64,000 bases of DNA from Symbiodinium natans. Lineage: Eukaryota; Sar; Dinophyceae; Suessiales; Symbiodiniaceae. Within the stretch, counting starts at the first letter, position 1; each line of letters opens with the position of its first letter. The stretch spans positions 581,455-645,454 of the forward strand of contig CAJNDS010000080.1 in assembly GCA_905221605.1 (NCBI GenBank). The letters are read 5' to 3'. A model generated the notes under the pieces. That model did no database searches. It was given only the letters and a program-made list of their open reading frames with translations, and was not told the DNA's origin. A program made the position numbers and the translations under genes. Shown here piece after piece: positions 30,408-40,792 of this stretch.

Positions 30408-30480
30408 CCCAAGCTCGCCTGTAATCGTCGTGAGCAGCACCACCGTGTCACCGCCCCAGAGATGAGACAAGAATGGGTAT
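30408..30480 (-). CDS. coding exon, unknown protein
   Basis: Frame FLSHLWGGDTVVLLTTITGE then LG. Nearby short exons on the same strand: LVEIGHKRPRSLHV (about 30292-30339) and MNLKTLYGRLCIFTGQA (about 30545-30605). Confidence 0.5.
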
Positions 30481-30977
30481 GGACCTCAATCTTTTCAGTG
30501 ATTCGGCGCTCGATTTTTGGGTTGCTAGGGTTAGGATTTGGGGTTTAGGGCCTGCCCCGTAAATATACACAAGCGACCGTACAAGGTCTTCAGATTCATG
30601 GGGGTTGAGTCAATGGTTGTTTCCGAAAACTGTCCTTTTTTTTGTTTTGTTTGGGGGGGGGGGGGGGGGGGTTCCCCATCTTATTAATGCTAGGGGGCCC
30701 CCTCTTTTGGGACGTGCCCTTCCAGAGGGAAGGGATTGCACTCTTAAACCCTCAACCCACAACCCAAAACCCTCAACCCACAACCCTAAACCCTAACCCG
30801 AAACCCTACACCATAAACCCTAAACCCTAAACCCTAAACCCTAAACCCTAAACCCTAAACCCACTGGAATGTGTCTCGGGCTGCGGCCATCCTCCGGTCG
30901 GAGGTTCCTTGGGTCTCCGGGGTTCTTAGGGCTCTAGGGAGTCTAGGGTTTAGGGTTTCGGGTTTAGGGTTCTTAGG

Positions 30978-31230
30978 GGTTCCCTATACTTGGAGGTTCA
31001 TGGTGCTTAGTAGCAAACACTAACTGTACATATAACCATATTAGGGCACTTACAGTGAACTCCAGAAAGTTGGAACATGGTTGAAGGATGATTAGAGCTG
31101 GGATTCCCTCTAGTAGATCGGGATAAGGATGTTCCAACTTTTCGGAGTTTACTGTAAGGGGCTTCTAAGTGGGCTATAAGTACAGTTATTAGTGGCTCAT
31201 AAGTACCATGAACCTGCAAGTAGGTGCCCT
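30978..31230. mobile_element. long fold-back element
   Basis: The two halves (about 30994-31078 and 31129-31215) are imperfect inverted repeats for some 85 bp, sharing GGTTCATGGT, CACTAACTGTACATATA/CTAATAACTGTACTTATA and CTTACAGTGAACTCC with a 50-bp loop. Single copy in the window. Confidence 0.75.
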
Positions 31231-31317
31231 ATAGCCTATAGCCTTGGAGTTTAGGGGTTTAGAGTTTGGGTTTTGGGGGGTTTAGGGTTTAGAGTTTGGG
31301 GGTTTACGGTTTAGGGC

Positions 31318-31415
31318 TTAACGAATTCAGCAACTGGGCAAACCGTCGCCGGCTTGTGGGCACTCCATGGAGACTCTGTGGAACACCAGTGCACTCACGG
31401 GATTCGCTGAGGGGC
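31318..31415 (-). CDS. coding exon, unknown protein
   Basis: Acceptor GTTCTCTGCAG; frame APLSESRECTGVPQSLHGVP then TSRRRFAQLLNS. Confidence 0.6.
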
Positions 31416-31671
31416 GCTGCAGAGAACCGTAAGCCCGAAACCCTAAACCCTAAACCCTAAACCCTCTCTATGCAAGATGCTCTACAAAATTCTCCTGGCT
31501 TCGGGGCTAACCCTAAACCCTAAACTCTAAACCCTCAACTCTAAAACATGCTTCGAGCAGCTCCTTGCACCTAGAGTTCTTTGTTGGGTTTTGGGTTTAG
31601 GGTTTAGGGTCTAGGGTCTAGGGTCTAGGGTTTAGGGTTTAGGGTTTAGGGCTTAGGGTTTAGGGTTTAGG

Positions 31672-31725
31672 GCCACCACGCACCCAGAGCTCTTGGTTGC
31701 TGTAGAAGTACGTATGCATCTGCAT
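31672..31725 (-). CDS. coding exon, unknown protein
   Basis: Acceptor GTAGCTTCAG; frame MQMHTYFYSNQELWVRGG. Confidence 0.55.
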
Positions 31726-31828
31726 CTGAAGCTACAAGGGTGGTTACGAAACTAGGGTTCAGTGGGAGTTTAGGGTTTAGGGTTTAGAGTTTAGGGTTTA
31801 GGGTTTTGGGCTAAACCCTAAACCCTAA

Positions 31829-31912
31829 ACATCCGCTCGGGTTCATCGTCCAGCCGGTGGCATTCTGGGGAGCAAGCGTGCCTCAGAGGGCGTTTTCGAA
31901 GGTCTCTGAGGG
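31829..31912 (-). CDS. coding exon, unknown protein
   Basis: Frame PLRDLRKRPLRHACSPECHR then LDDEPERM. Confidence 0.55.
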
Positions 31913-31979
31913 GCTTGTGGGGGCTTTAGGGCTTACGGCTTACGGCTTAGGGTTTAGGGTTTGGGCTTTGGGGCTTGAG

Positions 31980-32150
31980 CTGCACACCCTATCAACCTAA
32001 ACCCTATAAACCCTAAACCCTACACCCTGTCAACCCTGTCAACCCTATCAACCCTATACACCCTATCAACCCTATAAACCCTATAAACCCTAAACCCTGT
32101 ACACTCTGAACCCTATAAACCCTAAACCCTATGCCTTCACACCCTAAACC
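31980..32150 (+). repeat. AACCCTATC/AACCCTATA 9-mer variant array
   Basis: Roughly 15 units of the 9-base forms AACCCTATC, AACCCTATA and AACCCTGTC, mixed with CCCTAAA. Confidence 0.65.
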
Positions 32151-32370
32151 CCAAAAGTTGAGGGTTTGAGGGATCAGGGCAGGATTTGCAGTGCGACATA
32201 TCAGTCATTGGGATGATAGGGGAATGCCGGGAGGGGAGGGGGAGTTGGGGGCAGGCTGCACGGATGTACTAAAGGGTTTAGGGTTTAGGGTTTAGGGTTT
32301 AGGGTTTAGGGGTGGCATCCTCTTTGTATCCCAAAAGACGCACAATATCTAGACCCCAGAGTCGCCCAGC

Positions 32371-32935
32371 AATAAACAGTGGTGCCCTGCTTGGCTTATA
32401 AAGGGGCTAACAAAGGGAACCGGAACCCCGCCCCCCAAAAAAAGGTGAAATCACAAAGGCAAAGTACCTCCCCTTACCAAAACCATGATACAAACTTGAG
32501 CCCATGTCAAGGGGGGCTTTCCGAAAATAGGGGATCTTAGGGTTTAGGGTTTATAAGGGCTTAGGATACCCTTTGTGGAGGGGTCCTAGAATTAGGGCTA
32601 TCGTACTTGGGGTGTATGTTGGTGGCCCTATTCTCGGAAAACCCTAAACCCTAAACCCTAAACCCTACATGGAAGAACGCCAAGGCAAGATGCACTTGTG
32701 CGTGGACTGGTTGTCAACCAGGTAGGGCTCCTGCTGGACCAAGAATTACTAGAATTAAGAGTAACCTAGGAAGAGAAAGGGTGCCCCCTTTTGGTTTCAA
32801 GGCGTTTCTCAGGAATTACTAGACCCAAGAGTAACCTAGGAAGAAAAAGGGTGCCCCCTTTTGATTTAAAAGGGGGGTTTCTAAGGGAACCTAAACCCTA
32901 AAAGAAGGAAATAAGGGTCTACTCCATGTCCTAGA
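32371..32935. mobile_element. cluster of family A and family D elements
   Basis: 32371-32460 is a diverged family-A copy. 32510-32645 has family-D ends (GGGCTTTCCGAAAATAGGGG ... CTATTCTCGGAAAACCC). 32742-32930 is family-A subtype 2 with a 73-bp internal tandem duplication (GAATTACTAGA...GTAACCTAGGAAG twice). Confidence 0.6.
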
Positions 32936-32961
32936 CGAGAGCAAGCACCTTACCTCTTGCC

Positions 32962-33177
32962 TCATTGTTCCGCAGGCACAAGTGATCGAGATCGACGCTG
33001 CTGGAATTTCACAGGTTTTTGGGGCACGAAACGCTCCAGCGCACCCATGTTGACAGCCATTAGCACTGCTAGGTCGCTTGACTGCCGAGGAGCAGCAGTC
33101 AACCCAAGGCGCAACCAGAAGACCCTCCAAAATAGACGACGTGCGAACCGTCCAGAAGTGCAGAATCCCTCAAACAA
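32962..33177 (-). CDS. small ORF or exon, arginine-rich
   Basis: 71 codons from ATG to TGA: MFEGFCTSGRFARRLFWRVF, then WLRLGLTAAPRQSSDLAVLM, then RFVPQKPVKFQQRRSRSL. A GTAAGG donor lies just after the stop, so it may be one exon of a longer gene in another frame. Confidence 0.45.
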   Translation of the reverse strand: MFEGFCTSGRFARRLFWRVFWLRLGLTAAPRQSSDLAVLMAVNMGALERFVPQKPVKFQQRRSRSLVPAEQ

Positions 33178-33360
33178 AGCTCACTCCATAAGGTTTTAAC
33201 GGGCAGCCTTCCATCGATGATGCTGCTCTGTGCTTCCAGAACCCCCAGACCCTGTGGAGCGCCTGGTTGCAGCTAGACAGCCGCAAGCGGAGGAATCCAC
33301 TGACCTGCCCAAGGGGTTATGGGTTTAGGGTTTAGGGTTTAGGATTTAGGGTTTCAGGGT

Positions 33361-33655
33361 TTAGGGAGACTCCTGTGCCTGCTTCAAGGCGTTGCCTGCA
33401 CCCCAGTGAGGATGCCAGATAGGAGTCAGATTCAGTGCCATGGTTGAGACGAAACCACTGGCACTGGTTGTTGGAAACACAGACCAGACTACTATTTGCT
33501 TTAGAACCCCAGAAGAAAAAATAGTAATCCCCATAATACCCTGAATAAGGAAGAATATTGTATTCATTTTTTCGGATTCTGAAGCAATTATGTAGCAGAT
33601 GGCTTGTGAATGCAGAAGAACCGGACGTTGTGTAGGCTGAACTGCTCGCAGACAC
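33361..33655 (-). CDS. two exons around a family-G element
   Basis: MSASSSAYTTS ends before GTTCTTCTGC. After the family-G element (33489-33598, acceptor AAATAGTAG) the frame continues WSVFPTTSASGFVSTMALNL then TPIWHPHWGAGNALKQAQE. The phases agree at a valine codon. Confidence 0.5.
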
Positions 33656-33733
33656 CTGTGGAGGTGCTCCCCTAAACCCTAAACCCTAAACCCTAAACCC
33701 TAAACCCTAAACCCTAAACCCTAAACCCTAAAC

Positions 33734-33807
33734 CTGTTGGCCCCCCAACCCCTTCCGAGTGTCAGACGTGGGCTGCATGCAGACGGTGTGTCGTTTACAC
33801 TTGCAGA
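33734..33807 (-). CDS. coding exon with telomere-repeat donor
   Basis: Frame CKCKRHTVCMQPTSDTRKGL then GGQQ, ending CAACAG before GTTTAGGG. Confidence 0.6.
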
Positions 33808-34164
33808 AACCCTAAACCCTAAACCCTAAACCCTAAACCCTAAACCCTAAACCCTAAACCCCAATGCTAGAACCTAGAAGCGAACAAGCAACACCAAAGA
33901 AAGAAGAGGCACGAGACGCAGCGAAAACTCTTAGCTTTACAACTGCACCATTGTCGGGGTACTATTTAAACATTCTCATGTTTGCTTCCCTCTTGGGTTT
34001 AAGTTTTCACAAATATGTAACGTGGTTTTCAACAATGACCCAAACAACTGTGGCATTGACCCAACAATTCAGGAGCCTAAGTCATTGCATTCCTCCCCTC
34101 ATCGTCTTTACTTCCAAATGACCACTCCAACATGACCAACAATGTTCAAAATATAGGGTTACTA

Positions 34165-34378
34165 TGTGGGGGTTTTCGAAAACGAGGGACCCCGCGCCGC
34201 CCCAAACGAAAAGTGGCCGAGTCAGCGTATGCACAGCTCTCTCAACTGGGTCCCTTTTGGCGGCTCCTGCACCCCAAGCCCAAAACCCAAAACCCCAAAC
34301 CCAAGGGGACCCTCTATATAGAATTCCGAATAGTAGGATACCTTTACAATAACCCTGAATTTCGGAAACCCCGATGTG
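34165..34378 (+). mobile_element. family D element
   Basis: Left end GTGGGGGTTTTCGAAAACGAGG; right end AATTTCGGAAACCCC; internal AATAGTAGGAT shared with the copies at 36926 and 53764. Confidence 0.65.
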
Positions 34379-34556
34379 TTTTTGGGCCTCGGTCGGACGT
34401 ACAGGGTTGCAAGGGGTTCGAAGATCAAAGAGACACTAGGATCCAGAGCAGGCCCTAATTCCCTCTTTTTTTTTTGGGGGGGGTGTAGGTTAAATGCCCT
34501 AAACCCTAAACCCTAAACCCTAAACCCTAAACCCCAAACCCTAAACCCTAAACCCC

Positions 34557-34672
34557 CCAAATGTAGGCCCCGTTGAACCAAAAATCGGAGTACGCGCCCA
34601 GAACCCCCCGGGCCTCGTCGCGGGCAGCGGCCACCTCCACCGTGTCGGTGTGGCCTGCGGTTGTCACGTCTT
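34557..34672 (-). CDS. strongly coding exon, unknown protein
   Basis: Acceptor AACCCAAG; frame DVTTAGHTDTVEVAAARDEA then RGVLGAYSDFWFNGAYIW. Confidence 0.7.
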
Positions 34673-34769
34673 GGGTTCAGGGTTTAGGGCTTAGGGTTTA
34701 GGGTTTAGGGTTTAGGGTTTAGGGTTTAGGGTTCAGGGTTCAGGGTTTAGGGTGTAGGGTTTATGGTTC

Positions 34770-34853
34770 AGGGACGTCTTCACGCAGAACGTCAGCAGCG
34801 CCTTCGGCGCGTTGGCGGAAGAAGCCCCGGTAGCCTGGGAGGCGAATTCTCGA
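34770..34853 (-). CDS. coding exon, unknown protein
   Basis: Frame SRIRLPGYRGFFRQRAEGAA then DVLREDVPEP. Confidence 0.65.
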
Positions 34854-35464
34854 GCTGTGCAACTAAACCAGGAACCCGAAACCCTAAACCCGAACCCTTG
34901 TTATGTTTCTAAACCTCGGCCCTTGCCCAACCCTGTGGTCAGTTCTGTAAATTATGGTCCTGTTTGGGTACCTAAACAATTAGGGGCCGCCTTTAGTAAA
35001 CCCAAAAAGGGACCATAGTTTCGAGAAGTGGCCATGTGCAACTTTGGCAACTCTCTTGAGAGGAGCCGGATGCACGCACCAAGCCCCTAATGGCTCTTGT
35101 GCAGTCTTCCAAGGATCCTATCCCCTCAACCCTAAACCCTAAACCCTAAACCCTAAGCCCTAAACCCTAAACCCTAAACCTAAGCCCTAAACACCCGCCC
35201 TAGCCCCTCTACCGCAAACTCCCAAACACCCCATGCAAGACCTGCCCACTGGGTCTGTCTCCCTGTTTATCCAATCCAAATGCCTTCATCTTAGGGATGG
35301 GGGCTAAGGGTTCGAAATTAAGGGCTTAGAATATGGGGCTTCATTTTGGGGCTTGGTGTTTAATAGAGGGTTTGGGACTGTAACTTCGGATTTAGGGTTT
35401 AGGGTTTAGGGTTTCGGGCTTGTGGTTTAGGGTTAGCTTTAAGTTACTTCGATAGGGGGTGCTT

Positions 35465-35540
35465 CATCTTTGTGCTTTGGGCCAGGAGCCGTTCATGGTC
35501 TCGGACACTGTGAGCGGCTGAGACCACGCGAAGACTTTGC
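35465..35540 (-). CDS. terminal coding exon
   Basis: Acceptor CCTTGCCAG; frame KVFAWSQPLTVSETMNGSWP then KAQR and TGA at 35465-35467. Confidence 0.6.
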
Positions 35541-35995
35541 CTGGCAAGGGGTTTAGGGTTTTGGGTTTAGGATTTACGGGGCACAAGGCATGGCTCCCCG
35601 TACACTACTATTGGGTCATTCTTAGGAACCCTTAAGGGGATCTATTTTCTGGATCCTCCCAGGGGTCTGGGTCAGAAGATTGTGCGAGAGCTTTCGATGA
35701 TTTTTTCAAGCTCATGGGCCATCCGCCGCAGTTTACAAGCACTCCCGAAATTTGCCCAACGCCTCTGCGCTAGATTAATTAAGAACCCTCATGCCCTAAA
35801 CCCTAAACCCCCTAAACACCTATAGTAATAAACCCCTCAGCCCTCAAACCCCGAAACCCCTAAAACCCAACCCTAAACCCCTAAACCCTATAACCCCTAA
35901 ACCCTATAACCCCTAAACCCCTAAACCCCTAAACCCCTAAACCCCTAAACCCCTAAACCCCTAAACCCCTTAAACCCTGTTAGCCTTGAAACCCC

Positions 35996-36046
35996 CCAAT
36001 TTGTCGATGGCCTTCGGCTTCCCGACGCATCTGAAAGTAGATGTCG
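35996..36046 (-). CDS. coding exon, unknown protein
   Basis: Acceptor GCATTCCAG; frame HDIYFQMRREAEGHRQIG. Upstream at 36482-36530, DFSHEKAPEGKIVEP ends at a canonical GTGAGT donor. Confidence 0.55.
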
Positions 36047-36805
36047 TGCCTGGAATGCTGACTTAGATCGGTTGCGGGTTTAGGGCTACTAGAGGGTTCA
36101 GGGTTTAGGGTTCAGGGTTTAGGAATGCTGTCCTAGATCCGCAGATTAGTGAGGTTGCTGAGGAATCCGAAGATCACAGAGACACTAGGACCCAGAGTAG
36201 AAACTCTTTTTGGGGAGGGGGGGAGGGGGGGGGGGGGGGGGGGGTGGGGGGGGGGGTGCAGGGTCCCTTATAGGCCTTTCTGAACCAAAAGGGGTACTAT
36301 TTTCTTCCTGGGGTTCTCTTGAGTCTAGTCCTGTAGGCCTTTGGCCTAAACCCTGAACCCTAAACCCTAAACCCCAAACCCTGAGCCCTGAACCCTCAAC
36401 CCTAAACCCTTAACCCTAGCCAAGCCGAGCGACATCATGCCCGAAGGAGAGTGTGGCCAGAGGTCGACTGACTCACCCGGCTCGACGATTTTACCTTCAG
36501 GAGCTTTTTCGTGAGAAAAATCAGAGGTGTCCTATGATTGGTTTAGGGTTTAGGGTTGAGGGTTTAGGAAGTTTAGGGTGTTCATGCAGACAAGCATACA
36601 TTTATTACAGAAATGCATAGTTACGTCACATATCATGTGTCTTATAGCACAAATCCCATATCACATGTCATATATCAACACTATAATATTATCGATGATG
36701 CACTCTATGCTTTTCTATGCTACGTATTCATTTGGGGATTTGGGGCTGAGCGCTCAGGTTTAGGGTTTAGGGTTTAGGGTTTAGGGTTTCGGGCTCAGGG
36801 TTTAG

Positions 36806-36876
36806 GGCGTGTTTGTCCCAGTTCTGGAGTTTCTGTGCAAGTCAGACATCATCCCAGCCTCGGGCACCTCGAAATC
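36806..36876 (-). CDS. coding exon, unknown protein
   Basis: Acceptor ATCCACACAG; frame DFEVPEAGMMSDLHRNSRTG then TNTP. Confidence 0.6.
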
Positions 36877-36925
36877 CTGTGTGGATCCCGTATGTTCGAG
36901 GCCCTGAACCCTCAACCCCAAACCA

Positions 36926-37049
36926 GTATGGGGGTTTACGAAAATAGGGGACCCCTAATATATCCCAACCCCCGAAATAGTAGGATTCCCGTTTAAGCAT
37001 AAGTCACAAATTAGGTACCCCAATTTCGGAAACCACCTTGCATCCCCAC
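36926..37049 (-). mobile_element. family D element at an exon boundary
   Basis: In sense the element starts at donor GTGGGGATGC after the exon at 37050-37189 and ends with GTAAACCCCCATAC. Inner ends TTTCCGAAATTGGGGTACC and GGGGTCCCCTATTTTCGTAA. Confidence 0.65.
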
Positions 37050-37189
37050 CTAGAACTGAAAGAACAGAGACGTGCTGTAGACAGGCCACAGTCTTCTGAG
37101 AGGGTCTTGTACCGAGCGCGGACGCAAATCTTCCAGTCTGTGTCGTTGCCTCAGCTCTCGGCTCGTTTGGACTTGAAGATTCAGTAGGG
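37050..37189 (-). CDS. 140-nt coding exon, Ser/Thr-rich
   Basis: Acceptor ACTGCGCAG; 46 codons PTESSSPNEPRAEATTQTGR, then FASALGTRPSQKTVACLQHV, then SVLSVL; donor at the family-D end. Confidence 0.75.
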
Positions 37190-37654
37190 CTGCGCAGTGT
37201 AACCCCTGAACCCGTTAAACTCTAAAATGCGAAAACCCTCAAACCCAAAAACCCACAAAAAAACCCAAACCGTAAACCCTGTAGGCACTTCGGGTACTTT
37301 CTCTCGGGGCAAGAAGTCATAGGCCTACTAGCCCCCTGTATACTCCCCCCCTAGGTTTCCCCCATACTTGAGGCAATTGTTTAAGCCTAATTCAGTTTTT
37401 TTTTCAACCTAGGAGGGGTAGGTAGTACAGAAAGGTGCTAGTCGGGAAACCTATCCTAACCCTGTACACCCTCAACCCAAAAGCCCTACACTAAACCCTA
37501 AACCCTACAAGTTGAGGGTCGTATAGAGGGGGCCTAAACCCTAAACCCTAAACCCTAAACCCTAAACCCTAAACCCTAAACCTTAAACCTTAAACCTTAA
37601 ACCTTAAACGCTAAACCCTAAACCCTAAACCCAAAACTCTTATGAAAAGAGGGG

Positions 37655-37773
37655 GGGTGGTCGTGGAATCCATGGAAGAAGGCTCGGTGGACTTTCTCAG
37701 CAGCCAGGGTGCTCACGCGCAGCCAGGGATGTACGTGTACCTCAAGACTGCCGTGATGAACCGTTGTACGGAC
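37655..37773 (-). CDS. coding exon, unknown protein
   Basis: Acceptor ATCAGCTCAG; frame VRTTVHHGSLEVHVHPWLRV then STLAAEKVHRAFFHGFHDHP. Confidence 0.7.
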
Positions 37774-37857
37774 CTGAGCTGATGGTTTAGGGTTCAGGGG
37801 GTAGGGCTTAGGGTTTAGGGTGTAGGTTTAGGGTTTGGGGTTTGGGGTCTAAGGTTT

Positions 37858-37922
37858 AGGGCGTCGGAACTTGCCAGGAGGCCTGCATAAACTCCAACCG
37901 AGTTCAATCGACAAATCCTTCT
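37858..37922 (-). CDS. coding exon, unknown protein
   Basis: Frame RICRLNSVGVYAGLLASSDA. Confidence 0.6.
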
Positions 37923-38086
37923 TAAGTATTCTAAGCAACACCCTCCCGACACCCGCGAAACCCTTAAGCCAAAACCTAAACCCTAAACCCTGAACCCTGA
38001 ACCCTAAACCCTAAACCCTAAGCCCTAAACCCTAAACCCTAAACCCTAAACCCTAAACCCTAAACCCTAAACCCTAAACCCGAATC

Positions 38087-38187
38087 CGTCGGATCTCAGC
38101 TCCCCTGGCCTTGTAGCGGTCCGCCCCCTGGCCCGATCGCCGCGCTGCGCGCCGGCGCCCACCGCAGACCTCGTACAGAGGTGGGTG
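38087..38187 (-). CDS. basic coding exon
   Basis: Frame LYEVCGGRRRAARRSGQGAD then RYKARGAEIRRIR, ending at a GTTTAGGG donor. Confidence 0.65.
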
Positions 38188-38188
38188 G

Positions 38189-38318
38189 TTAGGGTTTAGG
38201 GTTTAGGGTTTAGGGTTTAGGGTTTAGGGTTTAGGGTTTAGGGTTTAGGGTTTAGGGTTTAGGGTTTAGGGTTTAGGGTTTAGGGTTTAGGGTTTAGGGT
38301 TTAGGGTTTAGGGTTTAG
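38189..38318 (+). repeat. longest perfect TTTAGGG array
   Basis: About 18 uninterrupted units, adjacent to the exon at 38087-38187. Confidence 0.9.
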
Positions 38319-38496
38319 GCTTCAGGGTGGGGACGAAATCAACCCTAAAAGGTTTAAGGTCCAAGGGCCTAGGATTTCGGGCCCACGTAGCCGAAGACAC
38401 ATGCCGATTTGAATTTTGTCCCAAGGTTTTTAATGACGCCTCTGACAAAGCCCCTAACAAAGTCTCAAAAACGCCTCACACCGAAACAACCATTAA

Positions 38497-38708
38497 CTGG
38501 TTCTTAGTAGGGAATGAGGGATTGAATGAAGTACCCGGCATAATCCCTTAAAGACTTCGCTTTGGAGTAGACCCTGGAAAAAGTATATACTTTCAGGTAT
38601 GAGTAGCTAAAGCCATAATAGGAACCCAGAACCAACAAAAATATTAAAGTATAGTACTCCAAGATCCAGTATAGGGCCCCAATTCCCTCATTCTCTACTA
38701 AGAACCAG
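38497..38708. mobile_element. inverted-repeat unit containing a family C element
   Basis: CTGGTTCTTAGTAGGGAATGAGG at 38497 is the inverse of the segment at 38681-38708. Inside lies the family-C copy 38574-38666, bounded by a GA donor (GATCTTGGAG) and CAG acceptor. Two frames join across it in phase: FLVENEGIGALYW to VYSKAKSLRDYAGYFIQSLI, which ends in TAA inside the right inverted repeat. Confidence 0.6.
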
Positions 38709-38935
38709 GGGAACCACTGAATTGTCTGCCCAGCTGCTAAATTCTGATGCTCCCGCACTTGTGCGATGTCATATCCTTGGTCTTGCGGAGCATCCGGCGA
38801 ACTGCCGTGGTGAGGGCTACGCCCTAAACCCTAAACCCTAAACCCTAAACCCTACACCCTCACCTTGAGGAGGCTTTGGGGTGGCACAAGGTCTCACTGC
38901 GCCGACGCACAGAACCTGCTACTCATTAGCAGCTA

Positions 38936-39015
38936 ATGCCACCGGGGATGCGCTCGCGAGCAACTTTGGCCGCAAAGTTCTCCTCTTCTTCCTGCCCCCG
39001 GGCTCTTGGAGTTCT
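38936..39015 (-). CDS. terminal coding exon
   Basis: Frame RGQEEEENFAAKVARERIPG then GISC and TAA. Confidence 0.55.
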
Positions 39016-39894
39016 CAAGGCAAAATGAACCCTAAGCCCTAAACCCCCTAAAGCCTAAACCCCAAACCCTAAACCCTAAACCCCGAGCCCTAAACCCTAA
39101 ACCCTAGAGTGGAATTCAGGGTTTAGGGTATGAGCCTTAAGAGGTTTATGGTCCATATGCCCTTGCAGGGACTACAGCCGTATAGGGTACATGATGCCGC
39201 AAGTGGCGTTCAACACAGCTCCCGGGGTTTAGGGTTTAGGGTTTAGGGTTTAGGGTTTAGGGTTTAGGGCTTAGGGCTTAGGGCTTTACAATGTTCTGCT
39301 GTGCGGACCCGAATGTTCTGAAAAGGTTGAGGCTCAAGGGTTTAGGGTTTAGGCGCTGAATCCGCCAAGATCTAGACCTACCCCAAACCCTAAAGCTTGC
39401 CCTGATTTCTTATGCTTAAGTTTTTGTACCAGGAAAGCGCAGGCTGCAATCTGGCCGATGGGCTTCGACAAGGGTTGTCAAGCTGTTGGGGTCTAGTCTT
39501 TCTGCCCTAAACCCTAAACCCTAAACCCTAAACCCTAAACCCTAAACACTAAACCCTAAACCCTAAACCCTAAACTCCACCCCTAAACCCTCTAAAGCCG
39601 AAACCCCCAGATGGATCTATGCAGTTTGTGGGCCATCGCAGGCAGCAGGTTCAGACCCAGGGTTTAGGCCGGTGCTCAAGCCCTTTTAAGGGCGCACCTT
39701 GACCCTGGAGGTGCTGCAGCAAAAGGCGCGCGAAAGGGTCTTTCGGATGTCAGCCTAAACCCCTAAACCCCAAACTTCCAAAACCCGAAACCCTAAACCC
39801 TAAACCCTAAACCCTAAACCCTAAACCCTAAACCCTAAACCCTAAACCCTAAACCCTTAGAAACCGCAGATCTTCCGATAAGGCAGCCCTACCT

Positions 39895-40099
39895 GGGTGG
39901 TTGTCAAAATTCTTGTCCCTTCTTGGATTCCCTCTCATAATACGGCAGCAAATATTTAGGGTACCCCAAACTACTAGTTGCTTAAGAACCCCAAAAGAAT
40001 AAACAAACAAAAACCCCTATATTCCCCTTAGTAAGGGAAGAATTGTTTGGGATCTTAAGCAACTAGTAGCAAAAGGGACCATAATTTTGACAACCACCC
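39895..40099. mobile_element. family H element with nested family G inverted repeat
   Basis: The 27-bp ends GGGTGGTTGTCAAAATTCTTGT (39895-39921) and their complement (40073-40099) differ at only a few bases. Inside is a second perfect-looking palindrome pair, CTACTAGTTGCTTAAGA (39971) and TCTTAAGCAACTAGTAG (40053). Confidence 0.8.
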
Positions 40100-40332
40100 G
40101 AAAATCCCCAAACCCTAAACCCTAAGCCCTGAACCCTGCACCCCCATGCAGGTTCGCCTCAAGGGCCTGGGCCCCGAGGAAGAGATGAGGGTGTGCAGTT
40201 TTTGCCTGGGCGTGGCTGCCGAGTTTAGGGTTTAGGGTTTACGGTTTACGGGTTTGCGGTGAGGGTTTAGATCCCCTTGAAACACGAGGCTCCCAAAAGC
40301 TAGCGGGGGAACCCGAAACCCTAAACCCTAAC

Positions 40333-40460
40333 CCTACGGCTGAGAGCTTGCCTGCCTCAAGGTCAACTTTGCAAAAGCTTATTCGTTCAAAATCCCTCGT
40401 TGGCTCCTGCAACGGTTCGTAGTGTACGTGCATGGTAACCAGAATCTGGAGGTAGCCCAA
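40333..40460 (-). CDS. probable first exon
   Basis: From ATG: MGYLQILVTMHVHYEPLQEP, then TRDFERISFCKVDLEAGKLS. Followed by CCCTAAA-type sequence. Confidence 0.6.
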
Positions 40461-40711
40461 AACCCAAAACCCTAAACCCTTAAACCCTTATAAGCCCCAA
40501 GCCCTAAGCCCCGAAGAACTAAGCCCTAAACCCTAAACCCTACAGCCCTAAACCCTAAACCCTAAACCCCAAAGTCCTAAACCCCAAACCCTCAGACCCT
40601 GCGAGCGGCCTCCACTTCGGGACCTTTTGCCTTGGAGGCCACGCAAGGCGAGAACCAGGCGAAAGGCATGCTGGCCTCCGCTGCGGAACATCTTACTCCT
40701 CTTTAGGGTTT

Positions 40712-40792
40712 AGGGCAATTAGGGCAATTAGGGCAATTAGGGCAATTAGGGCAATTAGGGCAATTAGGGCAATTAGGGCAATTAGGGCAATT
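40712..40792 (+). repeat. AGGGCAATT 9-mer array, nine perfect copies
   Basis: Nine identical copies bounded on both sides by TTTAGGG units. A variant telomere-like unit that has spread as a homogeneous block. Confidence 0.9.

Noticed and set aside
33864-34121. Plus-strand 85-codon ORF (starts MLEPRSEQATPKKEEA)
   Set aside because: Reasonable composition, but opposite to every supported gene, A/T-ending codons, and no splice context. Left unannotated.
40142-40222. Plus-strand exon VRLKGLGPEEEMRVCSFC
   Set aside because: Protein-like, but the minus strand is equally open (RQKLHTLISSSGPRPLRR); cannot decide without transcripts.
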